Counted from the first letter of the stretch, positions 23,391 through 35,641 are shown. The stretch is 64,000 nt of DNA from Pararge aegeria (GCF_905163445.1 NC_053208.1:26811986-26875985), one strand, 5' to 3'. Numbers and translations are program-made. The notes: a model not told the origin generated them from the letters alone.

Positions 23391-23734
23391 ACTGTACCTA
23401 CCGAGTACGTTATGGTCGTCTAAAAGTTTTTCTACCAGTCAGTGAGTGGAACTTTTACAAAGTGAATGGAAGGTCTGCTTGAAGCTTTTACGAGAACTGT
23501 TTGATTTCACTATTCAGTTACGTTTTAAGTTGGTTCGACAATGGCTCGTAGAACCATTAGAGAACGACGACGTACCTCAAACCTCAAACCAGTCGACCAA
23601 CGCTGACGACGACAACAAACGAGCCGCTGGAAAAAAGCAGCCCATCTTTGGAACTATATCGTGTAGTGTAGTGTAGTGGAAATTTTAACTTGACACCCTT
23701 GGTATCACGTGGCTATTCGGCCTTAACCTATACA
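23391..23734. other. No gene recognised
   Basis: Holds a 76-codon open frame without recognisable motif and a gtgtagtgtagtg triplication-like run near 23658-23670. Confidence 0.4.
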
Positions 23735-23996
23735 TTAGCGCTTGACTGCAGGCTTATCTGATGGAAAATGACCTTAAGCAATGAATATGATTCGCTTAGT
23801 TGTACGGGCACCACGCTGCTGGTGATTAACACGGGCTGAAATCACTTACAACTTACAGATCCAGCTTCCATTTTCCCGCGTACATACAATTTGAGTCCCT
23901 TCAAATCTGGAGTGAATAGGCATCTGCTAGGCAAGAGCGCTCCACCTTAGGCTGCATCATCACTTACCATCAGGTGAGATTGCATTAAAGCGCTCG
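23735..23996 (+). pseudogene. CR1/Jockey-like LINE 3' end, decayed
   Basis: In one frame 23905-23950 encodes VNRHLLGKSAPP then a stop, the kind of C-terminal tail seen on lepidopteran non-LTR reverse transcriptase proteins. The preceding residues (FPAYIQFES) are in another frame, so there is a frameshift. The downstream 3' UTR (catcatcacttaccatcagg, gagattgca, aagcgct) is a stereotyped tail. An inverted version of that tail (agcgcttgactgcaggctta) stands at about 23739, so two tails face each other. Confidence 0.55.
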
Positions 23997-24002
23997 TCTA
24001 TA

Positions 24003-24068
24003 AACGCTTCGTTTACCGGAGTCACCGTTCCAGCGGCTTGGGACGGTGACTCCGGTAAACGAAGCGTT
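24003..24068. repeat. Perfect palindrome, 26-bp arms, plus third partial copy
   Basis: Arm 24003-24028 (aacgcttcgtttaccggagt...) is exactly inverted at 24043-24068 around a 14-nt spacer. A third copy of the core, cgtttaccggagct, follows in direct orientation at 24073-24086. Confidence 0.95.
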
Positions 24069-24086
24069 GGTTCGTTTACCGGAGCT

Positions 24087-24670
24087 ATGTGCCCCATGTA
24101 TTGCCACTTTAGCTTCGCGACTCGCAAAACTACGCCAGCGAAGTTTTTTCCCCGTACATATAAGTGAAATAGAGCAAAGACATAAAGGAGCTTTGAATAG
24201 TTTATTATTGCTAGCAGAATTTTCAGCCGTGCTCTGTCTCCTTCAACTAAGCACCGCACATTTACTTTGTGACCGCTCTTGATCCAAGACGGACCCAACG
24301 GGCGCAAACAAGTCGCGGTTGTGTATTGTAGTTGAGAAGTTTCTGTGGCCAAGTTCCTATTATATCGTCAATATTGCAAATTTACGTTTCCTCTGTATTA
24401 AATGTTTCATCAAACGCATATATTCTTTTAGAGGCGCCATAGCTGTAACTGTAAATGGTAATGTGTTTATTATTACTCTTAGCTAACTTCTTATTAAATA
24501 AGTTTGTAACCATTCTGTTTTAGCTTATATAGAAATCTATAAAATTTTCAAAGCTGGGGAGAGTTATGTACTTATATGTAAGTATAGTAACAATAAAATA
24601 AAATTATAAATTTCGCACTTTTTCATCACATCACTTTTAAATCTAGAATGTTTGTCTAAATACTATGCTT
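24087..24670. other. No gene recognised
   Basis: Open frames overlapping on both strands across 23960-24352 partly translate the palindrome and carry no motif. The rest is AT-rich. Confidence 0.4.
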
Positions 24671-24878
24671 ACTAATATGATAAATTTATGCGAAAGAGTG
24701 TTTTCCTTCAAGCGCTAACGAAGCGACCATTCAACTTGATTGAAAGTACTTGTAAAGGGTTAGTTGAAAAGACGGAGAATAAGATAGGCAACTTTTTACC
24801 CCATGAATACAAACAGTTCCCATGGAATTTGTAAAAAACCGTAATGAATGCGAACGAAGAACGCGGGCAGCAGCGAGT
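24671..24878 (-). repeat. Dispersed repeat (type E), near-complete copy
   Basis: On the minus strand it starts actcgctgctgcccgcg, contains the characteristic gttcccatggaattt-type string in inverse, and ends with the 3' signature gcataaatttatcatattag. About 208 bp. Confidence 0.55.
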
Positions 24879-25685
24879 AAATCAATACTTCGGAGACAGT
24901 TAATTTAAGATAGACCGAAAGTAAATTGTCAGCTTATATCCCGGAAACCCAACGGTCTCAAAGATTTGTCTTGTATAATACTTTTTTGTATTGATGCCGG
25001 CTATTGATTAATTACTTTACGCGTGACGTCTGTTCTGAAAAAATAAAACCGCTGCCTATCCAGGCAATCTAAAATATTGCCCGACATTTATAAACCTCAC
25101 AGTTTCGCCAAAAGTGTGCGAGTCCGATGCACACGTTTCGCCCGTCGGGCGAGTTGCATAGCCCACATGTGCCGCGAAATACACGCCTCCGTATTGTATT
25201 TCGACGATTTCATTAAAATACTGCGATAAGAAATGTGCAAGCTTATAATAGTGTCGGATGCAGGCGTCACGAGTCTATTAATCTGAAGGAAAGCTTAGTT
25301 TGTAAGAGTACCCACGCCGAGAGAACTAATCCATGCCCTAACTGCCTCGTAGGCGAGCGGCATGTAAACCTGATCCGACGGGGGTGACGAGCTTCGATTG
25401 TGTCACAACCCCACATCCATTCATTGCTATTGAGATCAATATATGTGATACCGACTCATTCGGTGACAAGATAGATTTTCGCCTCTGAAACAAAAATAAT
25501 CATTTATGTATAAAAAACCTGAATCAAGTTAAAACCGTTTAATTCATTGCATCATGACCATTACCTGCGGTTTCACTCGCGTAGCTAAAAGTCGTATAGT
25601 TTCTTTTTCTTCGGGTTTGGTTTACAAATACCATCATTTCAGACTGATCTGTTATTATTACTACGTATATAGTACATATATAGAA
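24879..25685. other. No gene recognised
   Basis: AT-rich with a small CpG patch at 25120-25190. Confidence 0.5.
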
Positions 25686-25897
25686 GCGGTGATAGCGCAG
25701 TGGGTAAGACTTCGACTTCAATTTCGGGGGGCTGAGTTCGAATCTCAGCACGCACCTCTAACTTTTCTAAGTTATGTGCGTTTAAGGCAATTAAAATAAC
25801 ACTTGCTTCAACAGTGAAGGAAAACATGAGGAAACCTGCATGCCTGAGAGTTGTCCATTGTGTTTTTAAAGGTGGGTGGGGTGGAGTTTCATTCAAC
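25686..25897 (+). mobile_element. tRNA-derived SINE (type B), best-preserved head
   Basis: The head gcggtgatagcgcagtgggt carries a good RNA polymerase III A box (tagcgcagtggg), and gagttcgaatctc near 25734-25746 is a good B box. The body (tctaagttatgtgcg, cacttgcttcaacagtgaag, gaggaaacctgcatgcctga) follows. The 3' third and GAT tail are missing. This copy best defines the family. Confidence 0.8.
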
Positions 25898-26689
25898 ATT
25901 AAAATTTGAGATTTTTATACAGTTGTATCTACTAAATCACCGGAATGAGCCCACAGACTTTGACAAATAAAAGTGTACACTGTCAAATATTTTTTGATAA
26001 ACTAAAATGTTGACTATCGCTAAGTTCTCTATCGCAGGGTGTTGGTTTTGTTTTTGACAGTGTGCGCGCTCATCGTAAAAATTTATTCTCATATTTTTTT
26101 CCAAACTCGCCAAAAGCAGTATAACTTCAACAAAGCCCGGTCACGAGTTTACGAGTCTACTTCAAATTCAAATGTAAAATTGAAAATCGTTACCATTTGC
26201 TTGTATTGTGTAGGTACAGGGTAAAAATACTAGACTGAGCTAATTGTCAAATCAAATTTTAATAAGTACTTAACTTTAATTGACACCATTCATCATCATT
26301 CATTGTGTAGAAGTATTTGCCTCACTGGCCTCAGCTCGGAAATCAAATCCAATTATTTATTACTGAGCATTGCTCGTATCGGTATGTAGGAACAAAGGCT
26401 TATTGTTGACAGTAAGGAATATAATTACCAAGTAAGACAGACATCGTGTATAGTTTAAAAACAGGCTTTGCAAAGTTTGCGTCAAGTTGTCGTGGATACC
26501 ACATTCAATTCTTCAAACAAATTTAAAATGGAAAGCTTCGATTTACCTAGCTATTAACTAAATGGTTGCCTTTGAATTATTTGCTTCGGCATACAACAGG
26601 AGAAAATGTTAATCTTTCCCTTTCTTTTTCTTGATGTACGCATTACTTAAGTAACGCGGAAGAACAACATAACTTTAATCCTTACTTTA
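25898..26689. other. No gene recognised
   Basis: AT-rich, no supported feature. Confidence 0.5.
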
Positions 26690-26850
26690 TATTATAAATG
26701 TGTGTTTATTTGTTAGCCTCCCTTTACTCCCTGGCTACGCAACCAATGAACAAGTAACTCGGTTATTGGCATAGAGTTAGTTTAAAGGAGTATTTATCCC
26801 AGGATAGCAAACGCTTCCCACGGGATTTAAAAAACAAACCATAACTAATG
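26690..26850 (-). repeat. Dispersed repeat (type E), 3' two-thirds
   Basis: tttatattataaatgtgtgt at the minus-strand 3' end, then aactcggttattggcataga, tatttatcccaggatag and cccacgggatttaaaaaac, in the same order as in other type E copies. Confidence 0.6.
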
Positions 26851-27629
26851 TGATTTTCCATTAACCCAGTGGTCTGATGCTTCGTCAGAGAGAAGCAGTG
26901 TGTGCATATAAATAAGAATGTGTAGATATATATGTAAGTACCTACACATTATGTGTTTTAGATCAGAATGCCTGGCTTGTGAGTACGACGTGTATGTAGC
27001 GTTGTGCAAATAACACAGAACGCTAATTCGGAATGCTTAAACACGTGACATCTGTCTGCGGAATCTCTTAGGATATCCTAGGCAGCAAGGCGGGCGAGGT
27101 GCGGTTATAACACCGCGCCTTACAAAGTTGTGGTGGTACTACAAATGCCCACAAACGGACAGACCAACTTTCCTGCGTGGTGACCCTTGAACGGTTCTGC
27201 TTGTCCGCTATGTATGGAGCTCTAAGTACACATGCAATAAACACGAACCACCATTTCTCATCGGCTTACGAATGTGATGTTAATAAAATATTTCGCGGGC
27301 AAAAATAAAAATATCCCACAAAAATAGACGTTGGAAAAATAGAGATTGTGAATTACTGACACAGTTACGAGTGCGTCTTCCTAAGAGATTCATTATATTG
27401 GGATGTGTCGGCGAAACGAAAACGCGTGCCCGGCGGGCCCAAGGCACACGCGCACGGCGCCGCGACTGCATCCATCAAACAATGAACTACATTCATCTAC
27501 TTTAAAGTACCTTACTCATCCTGTCCAACTTATTGCTACAAACTTTCTCTTACAGTTTGCTTAAAGCACTAATGATACAGATTAGTTACTCGCAAGATCG
27601 GTCGAAGATAATCTAAATATATTTATATA
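26851..27629. other. No gene recognised
   Basis: Includes a GC-rich patch at 27418-27470 with no supported frame. Confidence 0.45.
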
Positions 27630-27960
27630 ACTAGATGTGCCCTGTGGTTTCGCCCGCTTAAATTATGGAACCTATGATATTTGATATTTCAATAAAGGAC
27701 TGAGGTATGGGATAATAATATACCTGTTCTTACATTTCTCTAGCTCTAACCACACACTATTTGAAATCTTCAATTAGGTAAACATTGCCAATTTCAAATG
27801 ACCGTCCGGGGGACCTACTCCTGTTTTGTGTATATTAAAAATACTGTGAATTCCCTATAATAATGTGTGGCTTGACAGCAGCACTACGTATTAGTCGATA
27901 ACGTTGGGTATGCAACGTTGACCCAAGTCGGTAAATGGAAGTTTGAAATCAGTCAATTTC
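27630..27960 (+). repeat. Dispersed repeat (type G), copy 2, uninterrupted
   Basis: Starts actagatgtgccctgtggtt and aligns with 18158-18495 (gtaaacattgccaat, aatgaccg, gcagcactac, gacccaagtcggtaaatgg). It serves as the empty-site reference for the hAT insertion. Confidence 0.65.
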
Positions 27961-28034
27961 TTCAGTCTCAGTTCCTATCACTAATAAAGAATAGTAATCG
28001 TTAAAAGAACAATCGAATTAACAATTAATATTAT

Positions 28035-28088
28035 ATTTTATTTGTACGAATAGGTATGTTAATACATACCTATTCGTATAAATAAAAT
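28035..28088. repeat. Near-perfect palindrome, 25-bp arms, 4-nt loop
   Basis: attttatttgtacgaatagg... inverted at 28064-28088 with one mismatch; loop taat. Confidence 0.95.
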
Positions 28089-28429
28089 GGAATCTATATG
28101 CTATTAAGCATTTAAATAATTCTAGAAATAAATAAAGATCTTCTTCCTAAGCATTCATTTTGTAAAAAACTAATCTGTGCTTATATTATAAAGAGGACAT
28201 TTTTTTTTTTGTATTTTTGTATGACATTAATAAGTTAAAAAACTACATAACCTGACCTAACTACATAACAATTTTAATAATTTTTAATGCAAGTTAGACG
28301 AGAAACCGCGAAGAAACTGATTCATTCGCTTGCTCTCGGTAAAGTAGGACTTATTTGTTAACTAGCAGTTCATAATTTTCGGGATGCAGTTAGTTCGACT
28401 TCGATATCAAGTGGATTGGTTACTTAGTT

Positions 28430-28482
28430 AGCCAAGCAAACATACACGCACAAACACACTCGCATTTATAATATTAGTTAAG
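28430..28482 (+). repeat. Type E repeat 3' tail
   Basis: aagcaaacatacacgcacaa then tcgcatttataatattagt, the shared 3' end of the type E family. Confidence 0.5.
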
Positions 28483-28544
28483 ATAATAAAACGCTCGTCG
28501 TTTTATAATCGCGCCAGCCTTATGACACTATTGTTGGCATTCAG

Positions 28545-28689
28545 GGACGTAGCGCAGCATGCGGCCACGACTACCGGAGCTCGTGATCGCAGAACCACTG
28601 CTCCGACCGAGCGCCTACGCGGGCACGCTGTGGCCTTTGCCGCTGCCGTGCTGATCATCTTCTACACCTTTACGGCATATCTCATGTGA
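28545..28689 (+). CDS. Possible terminal coding exon with C-terminal membrane segment
   Basis: A splice-acceptor-like stretch (ctattgttggcattcag, 28528-28544) is followed by a frame with G/C-rich third positions in AT-rich surroundings. It encodes 47 residues then TGA at 28687. The exon would start in phase 2. Residues 28-47 (AVAFAAAVLIIFYTFTAYLM) form one strongly hydrophobic segment at the very C-terminus, as in tail-anchored, single-pass or GPI-anchored proteins. No homologue is recognised, no upstream exon is identifiable here, and the acceptor's pyrimidine tract is modest. Confidence 0.3.
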
Positions 28690-30314
28690 TTGGGTTTTAA
28701 AACAAACAACTTATGTATTTTATTTCATACCCATCGTTTAACTATAACAACCGTAAATATAAGGTGGTCAAATATTCGAATCGACAATTGGAATTAATAA
28801 CAATTGTTATCAGATTCCTCCACTTGTGTCAATAAGCCTCTATTTGTAACAAATTTCAAGATATATATAGTTGATTCAAAAGCTTCTACTTTCACGGGTT
28901 TCCTGTTGGAAAAAATATTATTTAGAAGCCCATTTCTTACTAATGTATTCTAAAGACCTCAAGTAATAATATAATTAATTTGACTTTACTTCTAGAAATT
29001 TCGCAGTAAAAGCGGACATCTGTTGGACACTAATTAACGCAAGACAGTGTCCAAGAAGAGTTCTTCCGTTGTGAGATACGGAATGGAAAATTATAAGATA
29101 ATGTACTCTGCTATTTACCATTTCATACTATTAATACACCCGATGTCGTTGTTCGCAGTATACTCATATTATGTTTGTGTCCGTGAAAATAGAATTAATG
29201 CTTTAAAATTTTCTCCAAGAATCTTTATTTAATGTGCAAAAACGAATGTTGTCACAATGAATTCCGCCGTAACCCCGTGGCCACGACTGAGTCGCCTAAG
29301 CGAGGATCTCGGGCGCCACACTGCTAAAGTTAAAATTTCTGTGTTTGTATGTTTGTTACTCCTACAAACCAGTATGAGTGGATAACTTGTACCATGAATT
29401 TAATCAATAGCTTGATATTGAAATTATTTTCCATTTTAAAGTAATCATCTCAAAGGCTTAAATCTACAACCACGCAGACAATGTTGCTGGCAGAATTCAG
29501 TTAATTTCTGAGTAACGCAATCAAGAGGCAATACATAAAAGAGAGAAGCGCAAGCTATAACTACTCAGCAAACCAGTAAATGCGGCCCGCGTCGCTTGTC
29601 GCGCGGCGTTAGTGGCATCGCCAAAATCCGTGGCCCTAGAGACATTTTGTATTTTGTGGGAGATGCTCGTGACCTGCGTAAAATGTGAGTCATGTGACTA
29701 GCTTTGTACACACTTGGCACAAATGCGCCAACGTTTCCACCAACATTTTGACGTAGATCGGTTATTTCTGCCACGAGATTGGCTCAGCAATTATAGATTT
29801 ATCTTGTAATGGTTACATTACCGAATATATCTATTAGTTGCGTTTCATCTACGAGTCAAATGTTTCACTTTGAAAGAATTTTGTAATTACTTCAGAAGTT
29901 AATAGTAAATATTTTTAATTTTTATTCGCACTCCTATTAACAGGAAGTCGTTTTATTTGATACCTGTATTATATGAAACAATAAAGTTAGTCCGCTATAT
30001 TGGATTCAGAGTGAAGTCACTTTATTTTTCGGGCTATTCTCAGCAACCAATTAAATGTGTATACACAATTTCAGCTCAATCGGTCGAAGACGTAAAAATT
30101 GCGTTGCTAGATTCTAACCGAACAAACATTGTTACATTGCAAGTTAAATAAAAGCTCGTTAAAGAAAGTCGGCAATTGTACGTTGTAAAGTCAGCATCTC
30201 ATGAGGATGCTCCGCCCGATGAAATATTACTACTCCAGGTATTTTTTATTTTAAATTGGTACATGTCTGGTATATTTAACTGATCGACGTCCACTGCTGG
30301 AAATAGTTATATTT
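28690..30314. other. No gene recognised
   Basis: AT-rich DNA. Short frames (61, 69 and 64 codons) show no motif. A type E-like string is hinted at near 29338-29400. Confidence 0.45.
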
Positions 30315-30600
30315 TGTAAAGATTTCTGCATTAAAATATGGCTTGTTTTATCGGTGAAGGCAAATATCGTGAGGAAATATGCATGCCTGAGTTCTCCATA
30401 CCTAACTTTCTCTAAGGCGTGTGAAGTCTTCCAACTCTCACTTGGCCAGTGTTGTGGACTACACCCTTCTCATTCTGAGAGGAGAGCCGTGCCCGGTAGT
30501 GGGACGGTAGTGGGACGGTAGTGGGATGGTAGTGGGACGGTAGTGGGACGGTAGTGGGCCGGTAGTGGGCCGGTAGTGGGTTGATAACGATGATGATACT
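30315..30600 (+). mobile_element. tRNA-derived SINE (type B), 5'-truncated, with minisatellite tail
   Basis: Starts within the body (gtgaaggcaaatatcgtgag), continues catgcctgag, gtgaagtcttccaac and cccttctcattctgagagga, and should end gtagtgggccggtaatgggt plus a GAT tail. Instead the near-terminal motif is expanded into eight 11-bp repeats (30494-30581) before the short GATGAT tail. Confidence 0.7.
30494..30581 (+). repeat. Minisatellite, 8 x 11 bp
   Basis: Units of cggtagtggga with changes only at the first and last base (t, c). Phase is strictly 11 bp. Its translation explains the repetitive HYRPTTVPLP-type open frames on the minus strand, which are artefacts. Confidence 0.95.
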
Positions 30601-33600
30601 GAGGTAGAATAATAAAGTACACACAATTCTTCAATATCGAGTGATGTATGGAAGCGGTGAGCGCTATGTCTGGTAAAACACCCGCGACAGTCGCCCTGCC
30701 TAAGCCCAGCAGAGACATGTAATCGTGGAATAAAACCAATATCTCACATCCTAACCGCAACGTCGACAAATCTCGTCGCAAGAACGTGATAGGAGTGGCT
30801 CGCGGCAGATCGATCGCTACTCCCGATGTGCTTGATTTTGTAAACTCCGCATACAGCGCAATTTTAAAATACGGGAGCCCGCTGGCTTCGTTGGTTCCTG
30901 CATGCTGTACGCATGCGTGCACTGATCTATAAACCACCTTCAATTAGCAGTTTTATTGTGCTACCTTCTTTTACCCGCTTAGGCAATCTTACATCTAGAA
31001 GCATGAGCGCTGTAAACTTCACTTCCAATTACGAAAATAATCGCTAATTAAATATAAGAAAGCTTTTTAATGATTGATCACAGGTAAAACCGCAGGACCG
31101 CTCTAGGGCGGGCGGGTGACGCGTGTAGACTATGTCTCGGAACCTTTAGTCAATGGGTGTCCTTTTGGCCACGCGCCTCCGTTTTACCTTCGCCAAAGGT
31201 TTCACCGGCTGGAGTGGGGCCGCAGAGCTATGCGTTCGTGTTTGCGAATCACAGTCTGCCGTATTTCCTAAGTTTTAAGATATTGTAGTTCCAGGCGCCC
31301 GACGTCTTATCCTATAAACCAAATAATCAGAAAAAAAAAATATAGCACGCCATCTAATAAAAAGTTGTGACCATTCCTTTACAGGGGATTAAGCGCAAAT
31401 TTATAATATATTGGTTGGTTGCTTCCTTCTTCCCTTCTCACGAGTGTTGGATTCATGTTCTCGCGCAAGTTGTAAAGGGCCGGCTTTGTTAAAGTAAAAA
31501 CTGTCCATGTGAAAGTACCGACACATCCAGCAGCAATCTAATGGGATCTAAAAGATTTGCTATTTTTTGGAAGGTCATTATGGACAGACAATTATAACAT
31601 TGGTGATTTGGAATAGCTCATTTTTTCTAACCAAAAGTTCCATGGACACTCACTTGAAAAATGACATTCAGTCGAAATTGAGCCTTTCATGGTTATAGAT
31701 TGCCATTACGGATGAACTTGAGGTTGTGGGCTCACGCTAGACCATGACAACTGTGAGAAGAGCTAACACAGTTAAATAAATATTAGATATTAGTATGACA
31801 GGTAAAATAACAGCGATAGATTGATAAGTTAGTGACTAGAAAAGTACCAGTAAAATATTTTTTAGGTTTGATCAGCACCAAATAAAAGTATAAACAAGGA
31901 TAACTACGAAGTTATCCTCAAAAGCATTATTCAACTAAAATCTGTTGCGGTTGATTACGTAACTTATCTTAATAGTAACATTCTAATTTGTTGCAAGTCA
32001 TAAACAGTCAAGCTCAGCTCTCGTGAACCGAAGTGCATTTATCCTCGCTGGTGACCGAAGCCTTACAACAGAGTAGAGCAGCGGAGCCTGGCGGCCTATT
32101 TTGAAAAGTGCAATTTTTAAATACAAGTCGCAAATGTTTTTGCCTGTACCTATTGTGACCTTTGTTGGCTGCTATCAAAGCCCGATGCAGTCCTTAGCCG
32201 TATTGTTCCGAGGCCCGAGCTGCCAGCCCATTGTGGAATTAGCTCTGAAATGTTAGGAATGTTGTTTTGATTCTGATTTCCGAAATTGGAAAGTGCGCTG
32301 GGAAAATTCATTCAAAATAAGTTCTCAGCATTCAGTAGGTACATAAAATCATGTTAGATGGAAAATGTTTAGTGGAGTATTCAATAGCGAAAGTGAAGAA
32401 TAAAAATTAATACAGAGTAACCTCGGACTTTCAATAGATTGCACATCATTCTACTAGTTAAGCCCTTTCATTTGGTATCTATATTTAGTTAGTAGTGAAA
32501 AAATATGTAATCCGACATTTTGTGTCGGCGGCCATCTTGGACCCGTTTTCGTCTGGGGTTAAGCAGCAACAAGATAACAACGATAAAAAAGTGACTGGTA
32601 CTACTAACTCTTAGGATGCGGAAAATATTTCAAATAAGATCGCGTCGATGTTTGTCTGTCCGTACGTGTATCTCCATCCCTTTTTTCAGAGGGAAAATAT
32701 ATTGTTCCCGGGACAGAACTCTATCAATACATTCTTGAAAAAGAGGCGTTACTATGATATCTTCCTTTGTTTCAGTCACTAAAACACTAAAAAATACATA
32801 GATTATCCACACATAATATTTGTTCGGTTGTCCCGGAGTTTAGCAAATGTAACTTAACGTTTATTATAACGATAGAACTAACGGCGTGAGGTCTTAGTTC
32901 GGGGCGAACTACTAGTAATAATATAGGGCGAAATATAAATACGAACTCAGGTCAAAACTAGTCCAGCATATAGGTTTACATACTGCGAAGAAAATTCCTT
33001 TTTCAATCTTATATTGCACAGGATTCCTTAGGGATTGCTATCGCTTTCTCAGTAAACGACAGATTTCATCCAACAGCGCATTGAATCTATCAGCTGCATG
33101 TTGTGAGTGGGGATGTGGGGATGTGGGATTGTGAGTGGGGATGTGGGATTGGGAACAAAATGAAGGCTTGATGATACGTCGCAGAAGGCGCGCTCTCGCG
33201 CCTGCAGCGCCAACGCGACGCAGCGAATAAAGATCCGCAATACCGGCGCAGGATTACAGCGCAACACAATGACAGTCGCAGACACGCTCAGAAGGAAGCA
33301 CATAAAAATCTAGGCCAGTTGGAAATAGAACAGCCTCGACATTTCCGAGGCATTCAAAGCACGGTGTCGGATATAGCCGCGGCGGGTCGCGGGGCCCAAG
33401 TCGCCGCGCGTGGTGCGGCTTCGGCGGCGTTCGCGCAATGTGATCCGCTAAGTCGGATTGTCTGATATTCAATATTAGTACGACTGACCTTTCCATAGCC
33501 TCAGTTATGTCGATCTCGGTAAGTAAATCATAACCATACCTGGATATTGTAGGGTATTCGTAAAAAAATCTGATTCGTGAACCAGATATGTAAATATTGT

Positions 33601-34689
33601 CTAAGAAGAAAATGTAAAACTTATTTTGCTGAATTCGGTGTACAAGACTGAGGCCCGCAACACGAGTTATTGCACATTCTGTGTGGACTGTGCGACAGTG
33701 ACTTCAGCACGGGACATGTAGGTACCAATGTAACTTAACCATACTAAATATTACAAAACTGAAAGTAAGTTTCTTTGTCACCCTTCCACCGCTAAACAGA
33801 TTTCGATCAACTTTTGCAAGGAGAGAGATTGCCTCCGGGGTTTCAGCGGAAAAAAATCGCAGAGGCATTCGCTGGAACATCAAATTATCGTATATATTTT
33901 TGAGTTTTTTGTTCCTACTCTCGAGCAATATATGTAAAATTGCAATTCGCGTAAGGGTATTGCTTAAACACGTTAAGGCTTTGTTAAAAAAATTATCGAC
34001 TGAATGAATGGCACCTACCGGCTTTCATACTTTAGTACATTCATAACTTGCCAGCGAGACAATATCGAGCAGGGAATGATAATTGTACCGCTATGGTAAC
34101 CTGTATTCTTTCTTAACATACAGACTATATGAGATCAGCATACAAACAAAACAACTCCTAAGCTTTTTAATATCAAAAGTATAAACAAAACCTGTCCGGA
34201 ACATTTATTCAAAGTAAAGTCAACTACTTTTTTTCTGCCTTTCTTAGGAGCCCGCCTCCGCATGTGGCGACTGCGTGCTGCTACGGTGCCTTTTTGATAA
34301 TGAAATTTCTGAAAATTTTTAATATCGCATTACCTTTACACTCGTTCACAAAAACGTTTTGTCGCCGTAGATTGCGCGTCAATATATCGCAGTGTGCAAA
34401 AGCACTCATTGGCTGAACTCGTATTAAATTTCAGGTAGGTAATTTATGTGTAATCTTACGTTCTCTACTTACCTCCTAATTCGCGTGCGCACAATGGGAC
34501 CTTCCGCTATGCGATACGGCGCATCGGCCTTTTATTGGCGTTCCGTGGTGTACCTACCACCAGCTGTACTGGATACCCGTAGACACCAGTTCTATACACG
34601 TTGGCTTATTTTTCGCCTGACAACGGTGACCGAGAATTCAAATTTTTCTATTTATCACTATAATCCCATCAGCGGCCCAATAAAAGGAA
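30601..34689. other. No gene recognised
   Basis: Unassigned DNA with GC-rich patches at about 31090-31230 and 33180-33430. A minus-strand frame of 157 codons (30470-30943) is inflated by the minisatellite and shows no domain. A short hairpin (aggataact / agttatcct) lies near 31897-31918. Confidence 0.4.
33102..33154 (+). repeat. Short tandem repeat, gtgagtggggatgtggg type
   Basis: tgtgagtggggatgtggg occurs twice, with additional copies of ggggatgtggg between and after them. G-rich, no C on this strand. Confidence 0.85.
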
Positions 34690-34885
34690 CAGGTCTCCTC
34701 TCTCTATAAGAAGGGAAGAATAGACCGTAGTCCACCACGCTGGCGAAGTGCGGATGGGTGGACTTCACACGCTTTTGAGAACACTATGGAGAACTCTCAG
34801 ACATGCAGGTTTCCTCACGATCTTTTCCTTCACTGTTAAAGCAAGTGATATTTAATTGCTTATATATCACTTGCTTGCACGCTGC
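34690..34885 (-). mobile_element. tRNA-derived SINE (type B), 5'-truncated
   Basis: On the minus strand: tgcatgtctgagagttctcc, gtgaagtccaccc, ccacgctggcg-type string and a terminal gagacctgt. It breaks off at the caagtgatat motif, where a fold-back (agcaagtgatat / atatcacttgct, about 34840-34876) replaces the tRNA head. Confidence 0.6.
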
Positions 34886-34938
34886 AACTGAGAGAAGTAT
34901 AGCAGATAAGATAGCATCAGGCGTCATCATCACAACGA

Positions 34939-35231
34939 AATGAAGGCATCGGGACGAAAACCAAAGTTTCCAACATACTTACACGAACTGACCAATTGAA
35001 GTGTTGGTGGACTGGGCACCTACTCAGATGCAGCCTAGCAAAGTGGAGCAAAAGGATGACACTTAGGTACGCCAGGGATGCCAAACGAAAAGGAGGAAGG
35101 CAGCCACGAAGATTGGAGGATGACATCATACATTGGGAGCTGAATGGACTAGAGTCGCAGCGGACAGAGTCCAATGGCGTCAGTTGGAGAAGGCCTTTGC
35201 CAAAAGGCACGCAGAAACAAGTGACAATTGA
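34939..35231 (+). pseudogene. RTE-like LINE, C-terminal end of ORF2, frameshifted
   Basis: The first frame encodes LKCWWTGHLLRCSLAKWSKR and then GGRQPRRLEDDI. This is the W-GH-R...RGRP...W-DD pattern found at the C-terminus of RTE-clade and related LINE proteins, after the reverse transcriptase. Near 35153 the homologous reading moves to another frame, which carries WRQLEKAFAKRH and stops at 35229-35231, so a single-base indel has broken the gene. A short AT-rich 3' tail with TATTCATTCATTC and AATAAA follows to about 35335. No upstream reverse transcriptase is present, so this is a 5'-truncated copy. Confidence 0.6.
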
Positions 35232-35341
35232 TGACTATTTTATTTATTTAATATCACTTACTTCGATTGATTTCCTGTTTTCTGTACTATGTGTGGTGAA
35301 CGATTAAATTGTATTCATTCATTCAAATAAATTTAAATTAT

Positions 35342-35598
35342 ATCGTACGCGCCGCTGCGACGGTTTCAGGCGCAGTTCCCGTAGCTCATTATAAGAATTT
35401 TATTCGATTTCCGTACTCAATGCGCACTGCAGTACAAGTACACTGAACACATTTTTATTGTTACCTAGGCATGCTGTGGAACTCTTGATGTCAGGCGTTT
35501 AAAGGTCGCTGAAGGACTGCTTAATGAGCCAGTACCTCCTTTCGAGGCTAAAACCCTTAGAAAACCCTTTAGTCCTTCTTGGCAAAATTATGGTGGAA
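35342..35598. other. No gene recognised
   Basis: No supported feature. Confidence 0.5.
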
Positions 35599-35641
35599 AC
35601 AGAGTAATGACTGCAAATATATTTTGCAGTCATTACTCTGT
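35599..35641. repeat. Perfect palindrome, 19-bp arms, 5-nt loop
   Basis: acagagtaatgactgcaaa inverted exactly at 35623-35641; loop tatat. Confidence 0.95.

Noticed and set aside
30470..30943. 157-codon minus-strand frame with a HYRPTTVPLP repeat
   Set aside because: The repetitive part is simply the translation of the 11-bp minisatellite, which cannot hold a stop in this phase; the rest has no domain.
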